A stretch of 64,000 nt of DNA from CAYQQU01 sp964419545 (GCA_964419545.1 CAYQQU010000005.1:1-64000); one strand, 5' to 3'; positions 54,089 to 63,095 are shown, counted from the stretch's first letter. Notes: generated by a model not told the origin, from the letters alone. A program made the numbers and translations.

Positions 54089-55063
54089 CTATTCGGACGA
54101 TCGCAGGAAATCGCGGACGGCGCCGAAAAACGGCCCTTCCTGTTCCACCCAGGGCAGGTGGCCTGCTTCTTCCAGGAGCCTCAGTTGGGCGTTGGGCAGG
54201 CGCTCGGCCCAGCGTTCCGCGCCGGCTACGGGGGCCAGGCGGTCGTCGCGCCCGTGCAGGATGAGCACCGGGGCGGTCAGGTCCGACAGTTGCTCGGCCG
54301 AAAAATCCTGAGCCCTTAGAGAGGGGAGCAGGAAATCCCGGCGATAAGCCGCCACGCGCCCGGGCTCCTCATTGGGGTAGCGACAGATATTGACGCGAAT
54401 CTTTTTGGCGGCCATCGGGTCGGCGACGTACAGCTTTTTCCTTTCCGACCACCAGCGTCGACAGTATTCGGCGGCGCCGAGCGCATCGCGTTCCCGTTCT
54501 ATAGCCGCCAGGGCCGACTGAACCGCCAGGGCGACGGAGTCGGGTTCCGGCGAACTCAACTCACCGTCGGGCGGCAAAGGGCTCACCATGATAATGCCCG
54601 CCGTATGCCGGGGGTAGCGCTGAGCATAAAGCGCCGCCACACCGGCCAGGTAGCCGTGGCCCACCAGGTACACTTCCGGAAATTGAAAATGGCGGCGCAC
54701 CGTCTCCAGGTCTTCGACGTCGTTGAGCACGCCGTCGCGCAGCTTTTCGGGAGATTTCAGGGATTGCGAACGGCCGCGGTTGCGCATGTCGTAATAGACG
54801 ACCGTAAATTCGTTTTCCAGCACCTTGAAATCTTCCGCCAGAAAAGCGGCGTTGGGCGCCAGCAATACTTTGGAGCCGGCGCCGGTCTTTTTGTATTGCA
54901 GCATCACCTGATCAGGCGTCCGCACGCCGCCGACCTCCACGTCGATGACGATGGAATCCGGATCGATGGTGCGTTGGTTCCGCTTGTCATTTGATTCTCC
55001 TGCGCACCCGGAGGCCAACCACAGCGAAGTGAAGGCCACGAGTGCGAAAAACCCGTTTCGCAT
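54089..55063 (-). CDS. Alpha/beta hydrolase-fold lipoprotein with Gly in place of the nucleophile Ser
   Basis: From ATG 55061-55063 (MRNGFFALVAFTSLWLASGC) the protein of about 324 residues has a lipoprotein lipobox (LASGC) and an alpha/beta hydrolase fold: YYDMRNRGRSQSL, the nucleophile elbow VGHGYLAGVAALYAQRYP, the acid loop VLILHGRDDRLAPV and the catalytic His in EEAGHLPWVEQ. The normal GxSxG elbow reads G-H-G-Y-L, so the Ser is replaced by Gly, from a single base change (AGC to GGC). Asp and His are intact. It may be a non-catalytic protein or use another residue. It ends 4 bp from the convergent UbiA-like gene. Confidence 0.85.
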   Translation of the reverse strand: MRNGFFALVAFTSLWLASGCAGESNDKRNQRTIDPDSIVIDVEVGGVRTPDQVMLQYKKTGAGSKVLLAPNAAFLAEDFKVLENEFTVVYYDMRNRGRSQSLKSPEKLRDGVLNDVEDLETVRRHFQFPEVYLVGHGYLAGVAALYAQRYPRHTAGIIMVSPLPPDGELSSPEPDSVALAVQSALAAIERERDALGAAEYCRRWWSERKKLYVADPMAAKKIRVNICRYPNEEPGRVAAYRRDFLLPSLRAQDFSAEQLSDLTAPVLILHGRDDRLAPVAGAERWAERLPNAQLRLLEEAGHLPWVEQEGPFFGAVRDFLRSSE

Positions 55064-55191
55064 AATTTCAACCATTTGGGGGAAAGGCGCCGGCGCGTTC
55101 GCCCGGGAGGGTGCGTTCGATCGCCCCCAACCAACTGCCGGTCAGCCGTCGTGATCCAATAGTAAAAACTGGGCGTTGCCAGAGAGGCCGA

Positions 55192-56247
55192 TCAAGCGAC
55201 CCCGTACTGCTTTTCGTAGTATTGCTGGTAAGCGCCGGAAGTGACGTTTTCCAGCCAATCGGTATTTTCGAGGTACCACCTGGCGGTGCGTTCCAGGCCT
55301 TCGACGGCCTGTACGGAGGGTTCCCAGCCCAGCTCTTCCTTGAGCTTGGTCGCATCGATGGCGTAGCGCCGGTCGTGCCCGGGCCGGTCTTTGACGAAAG
55401 TGATGAGCCGGCGGGCGCTGCCTGCGGGTCGGCCCAGCAGGCGGTCGACCACATCGCAGAGCTGGTGCACCAGGTCGATATTTTTCCATTCGTTATTGCC
55501 GCCGATATTGTACGTTTCGCCGTTCCGCCCCCGGTGATAGATCAGGTCGATGGCCGCCGCGTGGTCTTCGACCCAGAGCCAGTCGCGCGTATACTTCCCG
55601 TCGCCGTATACCGGCAGCGGTTTTTCGTGGCGGATATTATTGATCATCAGCGGAATGAGCTTTTCCGGAAACTGGTACGGCCCGTAGTTGTTCGAGCAGT
55701 TGGAGATCACCACCGGCAGCCCGTACGTATGGTAGTAGGCCCGCACCAGGTGATCGGAGCTCGCTTTGGAAGCCGAATAGGGCGAGCGCGGATCGTAGGC
55801 GGTCGTCTCCGTAAAAAAGCCGGTTTCCCCGAGGGTGCCGTAGACCTCGTCGGTCGAAACGTGGAAAAAGCGCTTGCCGGAAGGAGCGTCTGACCAGGCT
55901 TCGCGTGCTGCGTTGAGCAAAGAGACGGTGCCCACGATATTCGTTTCGATGAAGCTCATGGGATTGGAGATCGACCGATCGACGTGCGACTCCGCGGCGA
56001 GGTGGATGACGCCGTCGAAGCGATAGCTGGCAAAAAGCTCGGCGACGAAAGCGTGGTCTACGATATCGCCTCGCACGAAAGTGTAGTTGGGGCGGTCTTC
56101 AATGTCTTTGAGGTTCTCTAAGTTGCCGGCGTAGGTCAGCTTATCGAGGTTCACGATGTGGTACTCGGGATAGCGGTCAACGAGCAATCGCACCAGGTGC
56201 GAGCCGATGAATCCGGCCCCGCCGGTGATGAGGAGTTTTTTTTCCAT
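55192..56247 (-). CDS. rfbB: dTDP-glucose 4,6-dehydratase
   Basis: Converts dTDP-glucose to dTDP-4-keto-6-deoxyglucose, a rhamnose/deoxysugar precursor. The 351-residue extended SDR has the NAD motif TGGAGFIGSHLVR, HLAAESHVDRSI, the TDEVYG motif with the catalytic Thr/Asp/Glu triad, and YSASKASSDHL (Tyr and Lys). The C-terminal substrate part (YTRDWLWVEDHAAAID) is typical of RmlB. Lone copy without rmlACD next to it. Neighbour of UDP-glucuronate decarboxylase on the same strand about 75 bp upstream. Confidence 0.94.
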   Translation of the reverse strand: MEKKLLITGGAGFIGSHLVRLLVDRYPEYHIVNLDKLTYAGNLENLKDIEDRPNYTFVRGDIVDHAFVAELFASYRFDGVIHLAAESHVDRSISNPMSFIETNIVGTVSLLNAAREAWSDAPSGKRFFHVSTDEVYGTLGETGFFTETTAYDPRSPYSASKASSDHLVRAYYHTYGLPVVISNCSNNYGPYQFPEKLIPLMINNIRHEKPLPVYGDGKYTRDWLWVEDHAAAIDLIYHRGRNGETYNIGGNNEWKNIDLVHQLCDVVDRLLGRPAGSARRLITFVKDRPGHDRRYAIDATKLKEELGWEPSVQAVEGLERTARWYLENTDWLENVTSGAYQQYYEKQYGVA

Positions 56248-56320
56248 TTTGGATATTTCAAATTAGAAAAACGCCAGGGAAAATGAAGGTTCGGCGCGCC
56301 GGCCGGCCGGCGCTTTTTAT

Positions 56321-57280
56321 TCAGGTCGTTTCCGCGGTTTTGGCCGGTACGACCTGCTTAAAGTACTCCATGGTGATCTTCAGCCCTTCGGAACGCGACA
56401 CCTTGGGTTCCCAGCCCAGTATTTCGCGGGCGCGGCTGATGTCGGGCTGGCGCACTTTCGGATCGTCTTTCGGCAGCGGTTTGTAGACGATCTTCGCCTC
56501 GGGATTGCCCACCAGTTCCACCACTTCCTCAGCGACTTCCTTGATGGTGATCTCGTCAGGGTTGCCGATGTTGACCGGATCGGTACAATCGCTCAGCAAT
56601 AGCCGGTAGATGCCTTCCACCAGATCGTCGACATAGCAGAAGGAACGCGTCTGCGAGCCGTCGCCGAAGACGGTGATCCCTTCACCGCGGATGGCCTGCG
56701 AGAAAAAAGCCGGCAGCGCGCGTCCGTCGTTGACCCGCATGCGGGGGCCGTAGGTATTGAAGATGCGGATGATGCGCGTTTCCACCTTGTGGAAAGTATG
56801 GTACGCCATGGTGATGGCTTCCAGGAAGCGCTTAGCTTCGTCATAGACGCCGCGCGGCCCCACCGGATTGACATTGCCCCAATAAGTTTCCGACTGCGGA
56901 TGCACCAGCGGATCGCCGTACACCTCGGAGGTGGAGGCGACTAGGATGCGGGCGTTTTTGGCCTTGGCCAGCCCCAGCAGGTTGTGCGTGCCCAGCGCGC
57001 CCACCTTAAGGGTCTGGATCGGCATCTTAAGATAGTCGATCGGACTGGCCGGCGAAGCAAAATGGAGAATGTAATGCAAATCACCGGGTACGTGTACAAA
57101 CTTCGTCACGTCGTGGTGATAATACTCAAATTCCTTGAGCGGGAACAAGTGCGCAATGTTGTCGAGGCTGCCGGTCAGCAGATTGTCCATGCCGATAACG
57201 TGGTACCCCTCACGCAGGAAACGGTCACACAAATGGGAGCCCAGAAAACCGGCGGCTCCGGTAATAAGTACTCTTTTCAC
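56321..57280 (-). CDS. UDP-glucuronate decarboxylase (UDP-xylose synthase)
   Basis: Start chosen: GTG 57278-57280 (translated MKRVLITGAAGFLGSHL); an ATG at 57337 lies upstream of a -7 box at 57315-57322 and can be excluded if that box is used. The 319-residue SDR has TGAAGFLGSHLCD, TSEVYGDPLVHPQ and YDEAKRFLEAI (Tyr/Lys), plus NTYGPRMRVNDGR, all typical of UXS. It makes UDP-xylose from UDP-glucuronate for surface polysaccharide. It precedes rfbB on the minus strand. Confidence 0.9.
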   Translation of the reverse strand: MKRVLITGAAGFLGSHLCDRFLREGYHVIGMDNLLTGSLDNIAHLFPLKEFEYYHHDVTKFVHVPGDLHYILHFASPASPIDYLKMPIQTLKVGALGTHNLLGLAKAKNARILVASTSEVYGDPLVHPQSETYWGNVNPVGPRGVYDEAKRFLEAITMAYHTFHKVETRIIRIFNTYGPRMRVNDGRALPAFFSQAIRGEGITVFGDGSQTRSFCYVDDLVEGIYRLLLSDCTDPVNIGNPDEITIKEVAEEVVELVGNPEAKIVYKPLPKDDPKVRQPDISRAREILGWEPKVSRSEGLKITMEYFKQVVPAKTAETT

Positions 57281-57314
57281 AGTCTCTGATTTTTGGAGCA
57301 GGTTAGCGATGGTG

Positions 57315-57322
57315 CAAATATA
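57315..57322 (-). promoter_or_regulatory. -7 promoter box TATATTTG for the decarboxylase gene
   Basis: A perfect TAnnTTTG match on the minus strand, about 35 bp before the GTG at 57280, and it fixes that as the start. Confidence 0.6.
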
Positions 57323-57401
57323 AAGGAACCAAGGCAACCTGGCAGGAATAAAGTTGTTTAGCGGGGGAAAGCATTGGGCGAGGCGGAGTGGGAAAAATTA
57401 C

Positions 57402-57409
57402 TACTTTTG
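57402..57409 (+). promoter_or_regulatory. -7 promoter box TACTTTTG for the outer-membrane protein gene
   Basis: TAnnTTTG match on the plus strand, 86 bp before ATG 57495, back to back with the decarboxylase promoter. Confidence 0.5.
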
Positions 57410-57494
57410 CCAAAATCATCCCACTTCCCGGATTGCGATCAGATCGCAAAATGCTGATTTTTCCGTTGAAAATCCAGTAGAACAATAAAAAGCT

Positions 57495-58247
57495 ATGCGA
57501 AACTTCCTCACGTTGATCTGCTGCTGCTCCTTTTTATGGGCGACGGCTCAGGGCGCTTCCGCCCGCAACCAGGGCAACGCCTTATTGGTCCGCTTCAACT
57601 ACGGCATACAGTTTCCGGAAGGCGACCTCTCCGCCCGCTTCGGCAACAACCTCAACCTCGGCGGCGGCTTCGACTTTATGACCCAGGGCAACAACCTGAT
57701 CTACGGCCTCTATGGAACCTTCCTCTTCGGCAACCAGGTCAATATCGACGTACTCGCCCCGCTGCGCACTCCCGAAGGAGAGATCATCGGCAACGATAAG
57801 GACTTCGCCGACCTGCAGCTGCGCCAGCGCGGCTTTTACCTGGGCGCCCACGTCGGTAAGCTCTTCGGCCTCGCTCCTGACAACCCGCGCTCGGGCATTC
57901 GCGTCACCCTGGGCGCCGGCCTGTTGCAGCACAAAATCCGGATACAGGACGACCCCGAACGTACGGTGCCCCAGCTGGAAGGCGATTACCGCAAGGGCTA
58001 CGACCGGCTCACCAACGGGCTGGCCCTGCGCCAGTTTGTCGGCTACCAGCTGCTCAGCCGCAATAAACGCATCAATTTCTACGCGGGCGTCGAACTGATC
58101 GAGGGCTTTACCCAAAATCGCCGCGACTTCAACTTTGACACCCGCACCGCTGACAACCAAAACCGCTTCGATCTGCTCTTCGGACTGCAGGTCGGGTGGA
58201 TTCTGCCATTTTATGTCGGCCAACCCAAACAAGATATATATTATTAG
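57495..58247 (+). CDS. Hypothetical exported outer-membrane beta-barrel-like protein
   Basis: The 250-residue protein has a signal peptide (to about residue 20, ATAQGASA) and then alternating aromatic/small-residue strands (LVRFNYGIQFPEGDLSARFG; FYLGAHVGKLFGL; FDLLFGLQVGWILPFYV) characteristic of an outer-membrane porin-like barrel. The YGLYGTFLFGNQ and TLGAGLLQHKIRI segments repeat the pattern. No family is recognised. It precedes waaA; the stop is immediately followed by a G-rich hexamer array that then inverts into a C-rich one. Confidence 0.7.
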   Translation: MRNFLTLICCCSFLWATAQGASARNQGNALLVRFNYGIQFPEGDLSARFGNNLNLGGGFDFMTQGNNLIYGLYGTFLFGNQVNIDVLAPLRTPEGEIIGNDKDFADLQLRQRGFYLGAHVGKLFGLAPDNPRSGIRVTLGAGLLQHKIRIQDDPERTVPQLEGDYRKGYDRLTNGLALRQFVGYQLLSRNKRINFYAGVELIEGFTQNRRDFNFDTRTADNQNRFDLLFGLQVGWILPFYVGQPKQDIYY

Positions 58248-58248
58248 G

Positions 58249-58350
58249 AGTGTGGGTTTGAGTTTGGGTTTGAGTGTGGGCTCACACCCACACCCACACC
58301 CACACTCACACTCACACTCACACCCACACCCACACCCACACCCACACCCA
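58249..58350. repeat. Paired purine- then pyrimidine-rich hexamer arrays between the barrel gene and waaA
   Basis: GGGTTTGA/GGGTGT-type units (58249-58281) are followed by CACCCA/CACTCA units (58282-58350), so the two halves can pair into a hairpin. In the waaA frame the C-rich half reads as His-Pro and His-Ser repeats, but translation probably starts after it at 58354. Confidence 0.88.
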
Positions 58351-58353
58351 TTC

Positions 58354-59619
58354 ATGCACTCATTTTACAATCTGGCCATCCGCCTTTACACCTTTACCAT
58401 CCGGCTCGCGGCGGTCTTCAACCCTAAAGCACGGCAGTGGCTGCGGGGGCGCCGGCGCTGGCGAAGCAAATTGCAGGCAACGCGGGACCGCTGGCCGGAA
58501 GATGCACCGATTTTGTGGATCCACTGCGCTTCCCTCGGCGAATTCGAACAGGGCCGCCCGGTGATCGAGGCGCTCAAAGAACAGATGTCGGGGCTCAAAG
58601 TGGCGCTGACTTTCTTTTCACCTTCGGGCTACGAACTGCGTAAGAACTACGAATCGGCCGACCTGGTAGCTTACCTGCCGGCCGATACGCCGGCGCAGGC
58701 GCGGGACTTCGTCGCCCTGCTGCGTCCCCGGCTGGCGATCTTCGTGAAGTACGAATTCTGGTACAATTGCCTTTTGGAACTACACCACCGGGGCGTCCCC
58801 ACCTTGCTGATCTCAGCGCTTTTTCGTCGCGATCAGGTGTTTTTTCAATGGTACGGCGGTTTTTTCAGGACCATGCTGCCTCTATTCGATCGCATCTTCG
58901 TCCAGAACCAATCTTCGGGCCGCCTCCTGGCCCACTGGGGAATCGCCGGCTGGAGCCTGGCCGGCGACACCCGCATCGACCGGGTGATGGCCATCCGGCG
59001 GCAAAGCCCGTCTTTTCCCATCGTCGAAGCTTTTGCCGGCGACCATCCGGTGTTGATCGCCGGCAGTACCTGGGCGCCCGATGAAAGCATCCTGGAAGCG
59101 CTGGTCCGCGAAGCGCTGCCCGCCCACTGGAAGCTCATCATCGCCCCCCATCGCATCACCGAAGCGGATCTGAAACGCATCGAACAGCGCTTCCCGCTTA
59201 CCTCCCGGCGCTACTCCCGGGCCGAGCCGGAAACTGCAGCCGAACCCCGGCTATTGATCATCGATAATATCGGCATGCTTTCCGCCCTTTATCAGTACGG
59301 CAGAGTAGCTTACGTCGGCGGCGGTTTCGGCGTAGCCATCCACAATACCCTGGAACCGATCGCTTTCGGCTTGCCGGTATTGTTCGGGCCGCGCTACCAC
59401 AAATTCGAGGAAGCCGTCACCCTGGTGCACCGCGGCGGCGCCTTCCCGGTAAAAAACAGCGCTCAACTCATCTCGGCATTCCGGGCGCTGCTGCGGGACG
59501 ATCTGCACCGGGAAGCTTCCCGGCAGGCCGAAGGATACATTATGGACAACCAGGGCGCCACCCAACAAATAGTGGACTATGCCCGGACAAAGCTCGCCGC
59601 GATCGGTGAAAGCGGATAG
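58354..59619 (+). CDS. waaA: 3-deoxy-D-manno-octulosonic acid (KDO) transferase
   Basis: Transfers KDO from CMP-KDO to lipid A, the first LPS core step. Start chosen: ATG 58354 (MHSFYNLAIRLYTFTIRLAAVFNPKARQW), right after the hexamer array, giving 421 residues; a longer frame reads through the repeats. Motifs include the catalytic glutamate in CASLGEFEQGRP, VKYEFWYN, the IAGSTWAPDESIL segment, and VGGGFGVAIHNTLEP, all diagnostic of WaaA/KdtA, a GT-B glycosyltransferase with an N-terminal membrane anchor. Followed by the heptose-7-phosphate kinase gene about 150 bp downstream. Confidence 0.94.
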   Translation: MHSFYNLAIRLYTFTIRLAAVFNPKARQWLRGRRRWRSKLQATRDRWPEDAPILWIHCASLGEFEQGRPVIEALKEQMSGLKVALTFFSPSGYELRKNYESADLVAYLPADTPAQARDFVALLRPRLAIFVKYEFWYNCLLELHHRGVPTLLISALFRRDQVFFQWYGGFFRTMLPLFDRIFVQNQSSGRLLAHWGIAGWSLAGDTRIDRVMAIRRQSPSFPIVEAFAGDHPVLIAGSTWAPDESILEALVREALPAHWKLIIAPHRITEADLKRIEQRFPLTSRRYSRAEPETAAEPRLLIIDNIGMLSALYQYGRVAYVGGGFGVAIHNTLEPIAFGLPVLFGPRYHKFEEAVTLVHRGGAFPVKNSAQLISAFRALLRDDLHREASRQAEGYIMDNQGATQQIVDYARTKLAAIGESG

Positions 59620-59721
59620 GCGAAAAACAACAAAAGAAGCGCCCACCCGCTCCACCGGCCGGTCTACCGGATTTCATACCCATCCGGAAAGCGGCCGTCG
59701 CCGATTATTTCGAGTTTTGCC

Positions 59722-59729
59722 TACATTTG
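59722..59729 (+). promoter_or_regulatory. -7 promoter box TACATTTG for the heptose-7-phosphate kinase gene
   Basis: TAnnTTTG match 44 bp before ATG 59774, suggesting the gene has its own promoter separate from waaA. Confidence 0.5.
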
Positions 59730-59773
59730 TCTTCGACTGATTGCGAATCCAAATCGCTAACCTCACGTAAGAA

Positions 59774-60772
59774 ATGGTTCATATTCCCGGTCTCTTTGAG
59801 GCTTTCAATAAGGTTAACGTCCTGATTGTAGGAGACGTGATGATCGACCGCTACCTGACGGGAAGGGTCGACCGCATTTCTCCCGAGGCGCCCGTGCCCG
59901 TCGTTCACTTACAAAACACCGAAAACCGCCTGGGCGGCGCCGCCAACGTAGCCCTCAACGTCAACGCGCTGGGCGCCACGGCCTACCTCTGCAGCGTGAT
60001 CGGCGAAGACGAAATGGGCGATGAGATGATGAAACTCCTGCCGGCCGCCGGCCTCGCCACCCGCGGCGTCAGCCGCTCTTCCGCCCGCACCACCACCGTC
60101 AAAACGCGCATCATGGCGCAGGGGCAGCAGCTGCTGCGCGTCGATTCCGAAAAAAACGACGATCTCGGAGCCGCCGACCTCCAACGGTTGCTCACCACCA
60201 TCGGCGACCTGCTGGAGAGCCGCGAAATCCACGTCATCCTTTTTCAGGACTACAACAAAGGGGTTCTGAGCATCCCAGCTATCCAGGCCGTCATGCTCGA
60301 AGCCATCAAACGCGATATTCCCACCGCCGTCGACCCCAAAGCCAAAAACTTCTGGGCCTACAAACACGTCACCCTCTTTAAACCCAACCTCCGGGAAATA
60401 CGGGCGCAACTGGACCAGCCGGTGCTTCCCGAACCGGCTTCACTGCAACAGGCCGCCCGGGAGATCAGCCAGAAGCTGGGCAACCGGTACACTATGATCA
60501 CCCTCTCGGAAAAAGGGCTCTTTCTGGACGACGCGCGCCGCAGCACCGTACTGCCGACCCAACCCCGCTCTATCGCCGACGTATCGGGCGCCGGGGATAC
60601 CGTCATCAGCATCGCCGCACTGGGGCTCGCCCTGGACGCAGATATGGCCGAAGTAGCCGAACTGGCCAACCTCGCCGGCGGGCAGGTCTGCGAAAAACTG
60701 GGCGTCGTGCCGGTCGACAAAGTGCAACTGGAACGGGAATACGAACAGCTGGTGCGGAAAGGAAAAAGGTGA
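59774..60772 (+). CDS. hldA: D-glycero-beta-D-manno-heptose-7-phosphate kinase (RfaE1/HldA-type, PfkB family)
   Basis: The 332-residue ribokinase-fold enzyme phosphorylates heptose-7-phosphate for ADP-heptose (LPS core) synthesis. It has VLIVGDVMIDRYLTGRVDRISPEAPVPV, the HldE-kinase signature, GGAANVALN, and the catalytic DVSGAGDTVIS. Unlike bifunctional HldE there is no cytidylyltransferase domain, so the nucleotidyl transfer must be encoded elsewhere. It lies near waaA, fitting LPS core assembly. The stop codon is followed directly by a GGTTGA array. Confidence 0.92.
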   Translation: MVHIPGLFEAFNKVNVLIVGDVMIDRYLTGRVDRISPEAPVPVVHLQNTENRLGGAANVALNVNALGATAYLCSVIGEDEMGDEMMKLLPAAGLATRGVSRSSARTTTVKTRIMAQGQQLLRVDSEKNDDLGAADLQRLLTTIGDLLESREIHVILFQDYNKGVLSIPAIQAVMLEAIKRDIPTAVDPKAKNFWAYKHVTLFKPNLREIRAQLDQPVLPEPASLQQAAREISQKLGNRYTMITLSEKGLFLDDARRSTVLPTQPRSIADVSGAGDTVISIAALGLALDADMAEVAELANLAGGQVCEKLGVVPVDKVQLEREYEQLVRKGKR

Positions 60773-60902
60773 TTTAGGTTGAGGTTGAGGTTGAGGTTAA
60801 GGTTGAGGGCTCCGCGGGTGTTTTCAACGAAGTTGAAGAGCGTTGAATGGGGTTCTTCCCATTCTTGGAACGCCAAACCAAAGACCAAAGACCTATCCCA
60901 AA
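60773..60902. repeat. GGTTGA hexamer array followed by CAAAGAC heptamers
   Basis: AGGTTGAGGTTGAGG... runs at 60776-60808 directly after the hldA stop, and CCAAAGACCAAAGACC occurs near 60884-60899. The same order (GGTTGA, then CAAAGAC) occurs after the T9SS gene at 12010 on its coding strand. Confidence 0.85.
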
Positions 60903-61038
60903 CGTCATCCAGCCGTCCAATTCCCGTCTTTGATTTGTCAGCTGGCGTAGCATTTTTGGAAAATCTGCTATCCCTTTTTGTCAAAAAAATTACCTTTAAC
61001 CTTCATTTTTCGAAGCGGCTCATATCTCTTTAGTTGAA

Positions 61039-61161
61039 TGGTGTGTAACACAAGTTCCTTGTAAAAATTTTTGCTGAGTGCTCAATTTAAAAAGTTGATT
61101 TTCAGTAATTAAAAGCGTTTCCTTTCAAGAAAGGATCAGCAAAAATTTTTGTTACACACCA
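61039..61161. mobile_element. MITE-like element, copy 2 (123 bp, inverted), target duplication TTGAA
   Basis: It is identical over 123 bp to the reverse complement of 37083-37205. Perfect 5-bp direct repeats TTGAA flank it (61034-61038 and 61162-61166). It lies 66 bp before the T9SS protein start codon at 61228 and about 270 bp after hldA. Confidence 0.93.
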
Positions 61162-61227
61162 TTGAACTTCATTGGATTTAATTTCTTTCACCTACTGTTA
61201 TAAAATCTTTTAACAAAAATCGACGCA

Positions 61228-63039
61228 ATGAGAATTAGAACCAGTACACTCTTTTGTTTTTTGGCTTGCTGCGGCCTGTTCTTCAGCAGCCCGGCTTCCG
61301 CTCAGGATGCCCCCTTCTGGTTAGAAGATTTCGCCAACGGCATCCCCGACACCTGGATGAACCAGGACGAATCAGGCAACAACGCTCTCTGGACCTGGTG
61401 CGCCGACCCCACTACGGGCCAGGCGAACGGCTGCCCGGCCCTCTGGGACGACACCCTCAACGAGCAAGAACCTTTCTCCTCCAGTACCGCCGATAACGGC
61501 TTCGTGACCCTCGACTCCGACCTGGCAGGCAATATTACCCACACCAGCCGGCTGACTACTGACGCCATCGACTGCTCCGCTTTCGAGACGGTTTTCCTCG
61601 CTTTTGAAACCCACATCGGCGTCTTTACTTTCGCCGCCGACGAAAACGCTCTCGTACGGGTCAGTACCAACGGCGCCGACTGGACGGACTTCACGGTGTT
61701 TCCGGGGCTGACTACGGCCGAGCGCTGGTCGGAAAACCCGGAAATCGTTTCCATTGATATCTCCTCCGTGGCGGCAGGACAATCTACCGTTTTCGTGGAG
61801 TTCTACTGGTTCGGCAGTTTTGAGTATATGTGGAGCATCGACGACATCGGCCTGTACGAGTTTGACCCCTTTCCGGCTCCCAACAATGATCTGGTAGGCG
61901 GCAGCCCGTTCTTCGGCCCCACCTACGTTACGCCTTTCGCTCAGGTCGATTCCATACCCTTCATTTACAATATCACGAACCAGGGCCTGCTCGACCAGAC
62001 CAACCTGATCGTACAGGCAACGGTTGAAGGGGAAAACGGCGAGTTTTTCCAGACCACCGAAGAAGTTGATGTACTGGCTGCCGAAACGGGCGACACCACC
62101 ATCGTCCTGCCCGAGCAGTACCTGCCGGAAGCCGAAGGTTTATACACCATCACTTACTCGGTGAGCCAGGATTCGATGGACGCCAACCCGGACGACAACC
62201 TCTCTGAAACCAACTTCTTCGTCTCTTCCGACTTCTACGCCATGGATGACCTCAATCCCGTCTTCTCTACCCAGCCGCTGGATATTTCAGACGATACCTG
62301 GGAAATCGGCAACGTTTATTCCGTTCCCAACGGCGGTTTCGAAGCTTACGAAGTGGAATTCTCGGTGGCCAGCGCGGACGAAGTACACATCGGACGTTCG
62401 GCGATCGTATTCCTGTACCAGTACATCGGCGACGGCCCCATCACTGACGCCACGCTCATCGATGAGAACCTCATCCCCGTAGGTGTGGGCAATTATACGT
62501 TCGGAGAAAACGACACCAACTTCGAACTGGTTACGGTAGAACTGGAAGACTTGCTTGGCGAAGGCGCCGGCGTGGAGTTGGTGGAAGGCTCGCAATACAT
62601 CGTCACCTTGGTGTACGATACCGATATGCGCGTCGTCTTTTCCGATAATGTTTATCCGTATACCGTAGCTACGGTGGTCAGGAACGGTGGATGGTTCGCC
62701 GGCGGCTTCGGCGACGATGTCAGCGCAGTCGCCCGCCTGCGCATCCGCGACCTTGGCTCGTTCACCACCAACGTCGATCGCCTGGAGCTCGACCTGAACG
62801 TCTATCCGAACCCGGCCCGCGATCAGCTGACCGCCCAACTGGAGCTGCCGGCTACGGCCGATAAGCTCGAAGTGCGCATCATCGACGTCTACGGCCGCTC
62901 CCTCCTGGTGCAGGAATTCGACAATTTCCGCCAGGAAACTTTCGAATTCGACACCAGCCGTCTGCCCGCAGGTACTTACTACTTAAACCTGCGGACGGAG
63001 GAAGGTATTCATAATGAGATGTTTACGATACAGAGGTAA
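61228..63039 (+). CDS. Secreted protein with T9SS C-terminal sorting domain
   Basis: The 603-residue protein has a signal peptide (FCFLACCGLFFSSPASAQ). A choice-of-anchor/jelly-roll-like region follows (WLEDFANGIPDTWMNQDESGNNALW, then FETVFLAFETHIGVF), typical of secreted Bacteroidota proteins, and a CARDB-like segment (PFIYNITNQGLLDQTNLIVQATV). The last about 85 residues (LDLNVYPNPARDQLTAQLELP ... GTYYLNLRTEEGIHNEMFTIQR) are a classic type A sorting domain with the YPNP motif. It should be delivered to the cell surface by T9SS. Cargo function unknown. The MITE copy 2 lies in its upstream region. Confidence 0.88.
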   Translation: MRIRTSTLFCFLACCGLFFSSPASAQDAPFWLEDFANGIPDTWMNQDESGNNALWTWCADPTTGQANGCPALWDDTLNEQEPFSSSTADNGFVTLDSDLAGNITHTSRLTTDAIDCSAFETVFLAFETHIGVFTFAADENALVRVSTNGADWTDFTVFPGLTTAERWSENPEIVSIDISSVAAGQSTVFVEFYWFGSFEYMWSIDDIGLYEFDPFPAPNNDLVGGSPFFGPTYVTPFAQVDSIPFIYNITNQGLLDQTNLIVQATVEGENGEFFQTTEEVDVLAAETGDTTIVLPEQYLPEAEGLYTITYSVSQDSMDANPDDNLSETNFFVSSDFYAMDDLNPVFSTQPLDISDDTWEIGNVYSVPNGGFEAYEVEFSVASADEVHIGRSAIVFLYQYIGDGPITDATLIDENLIPVGVGNYTFGENDTNFELVTVELEDLLGEGAGVELVEGSQYIVTLVYDTDMRVVFSDNVYPYTVATVVRNGGWFAGGFGDDVSAVARLRIRDLGSFTTNVDRLELDLNVYPNPARDQLTAQLELPATADKLEVRIIDVYGRSLLVQEFDNFRQETFEFDTSRLPAGTYYLNLRTEEGIHNEMFTIQR

Positions 63040-63041
63040 AT

Positions 63042-63083
63042 GAGTTTGGGTGTGGGTGTGGGTGTGGGTTAGGGTGTGGGGTA
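63042..63083. repeat. GGGTGT hexamer array directly after a stop codon
   Basis: GTTTGGGTGTGGGTGTGGG... starts 2 bp after the TAA of the T9SS gene, G-rich on the coding strand. Confidence 0.85.
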
Positions 63084-63095
63084 CACGCTGACTTG

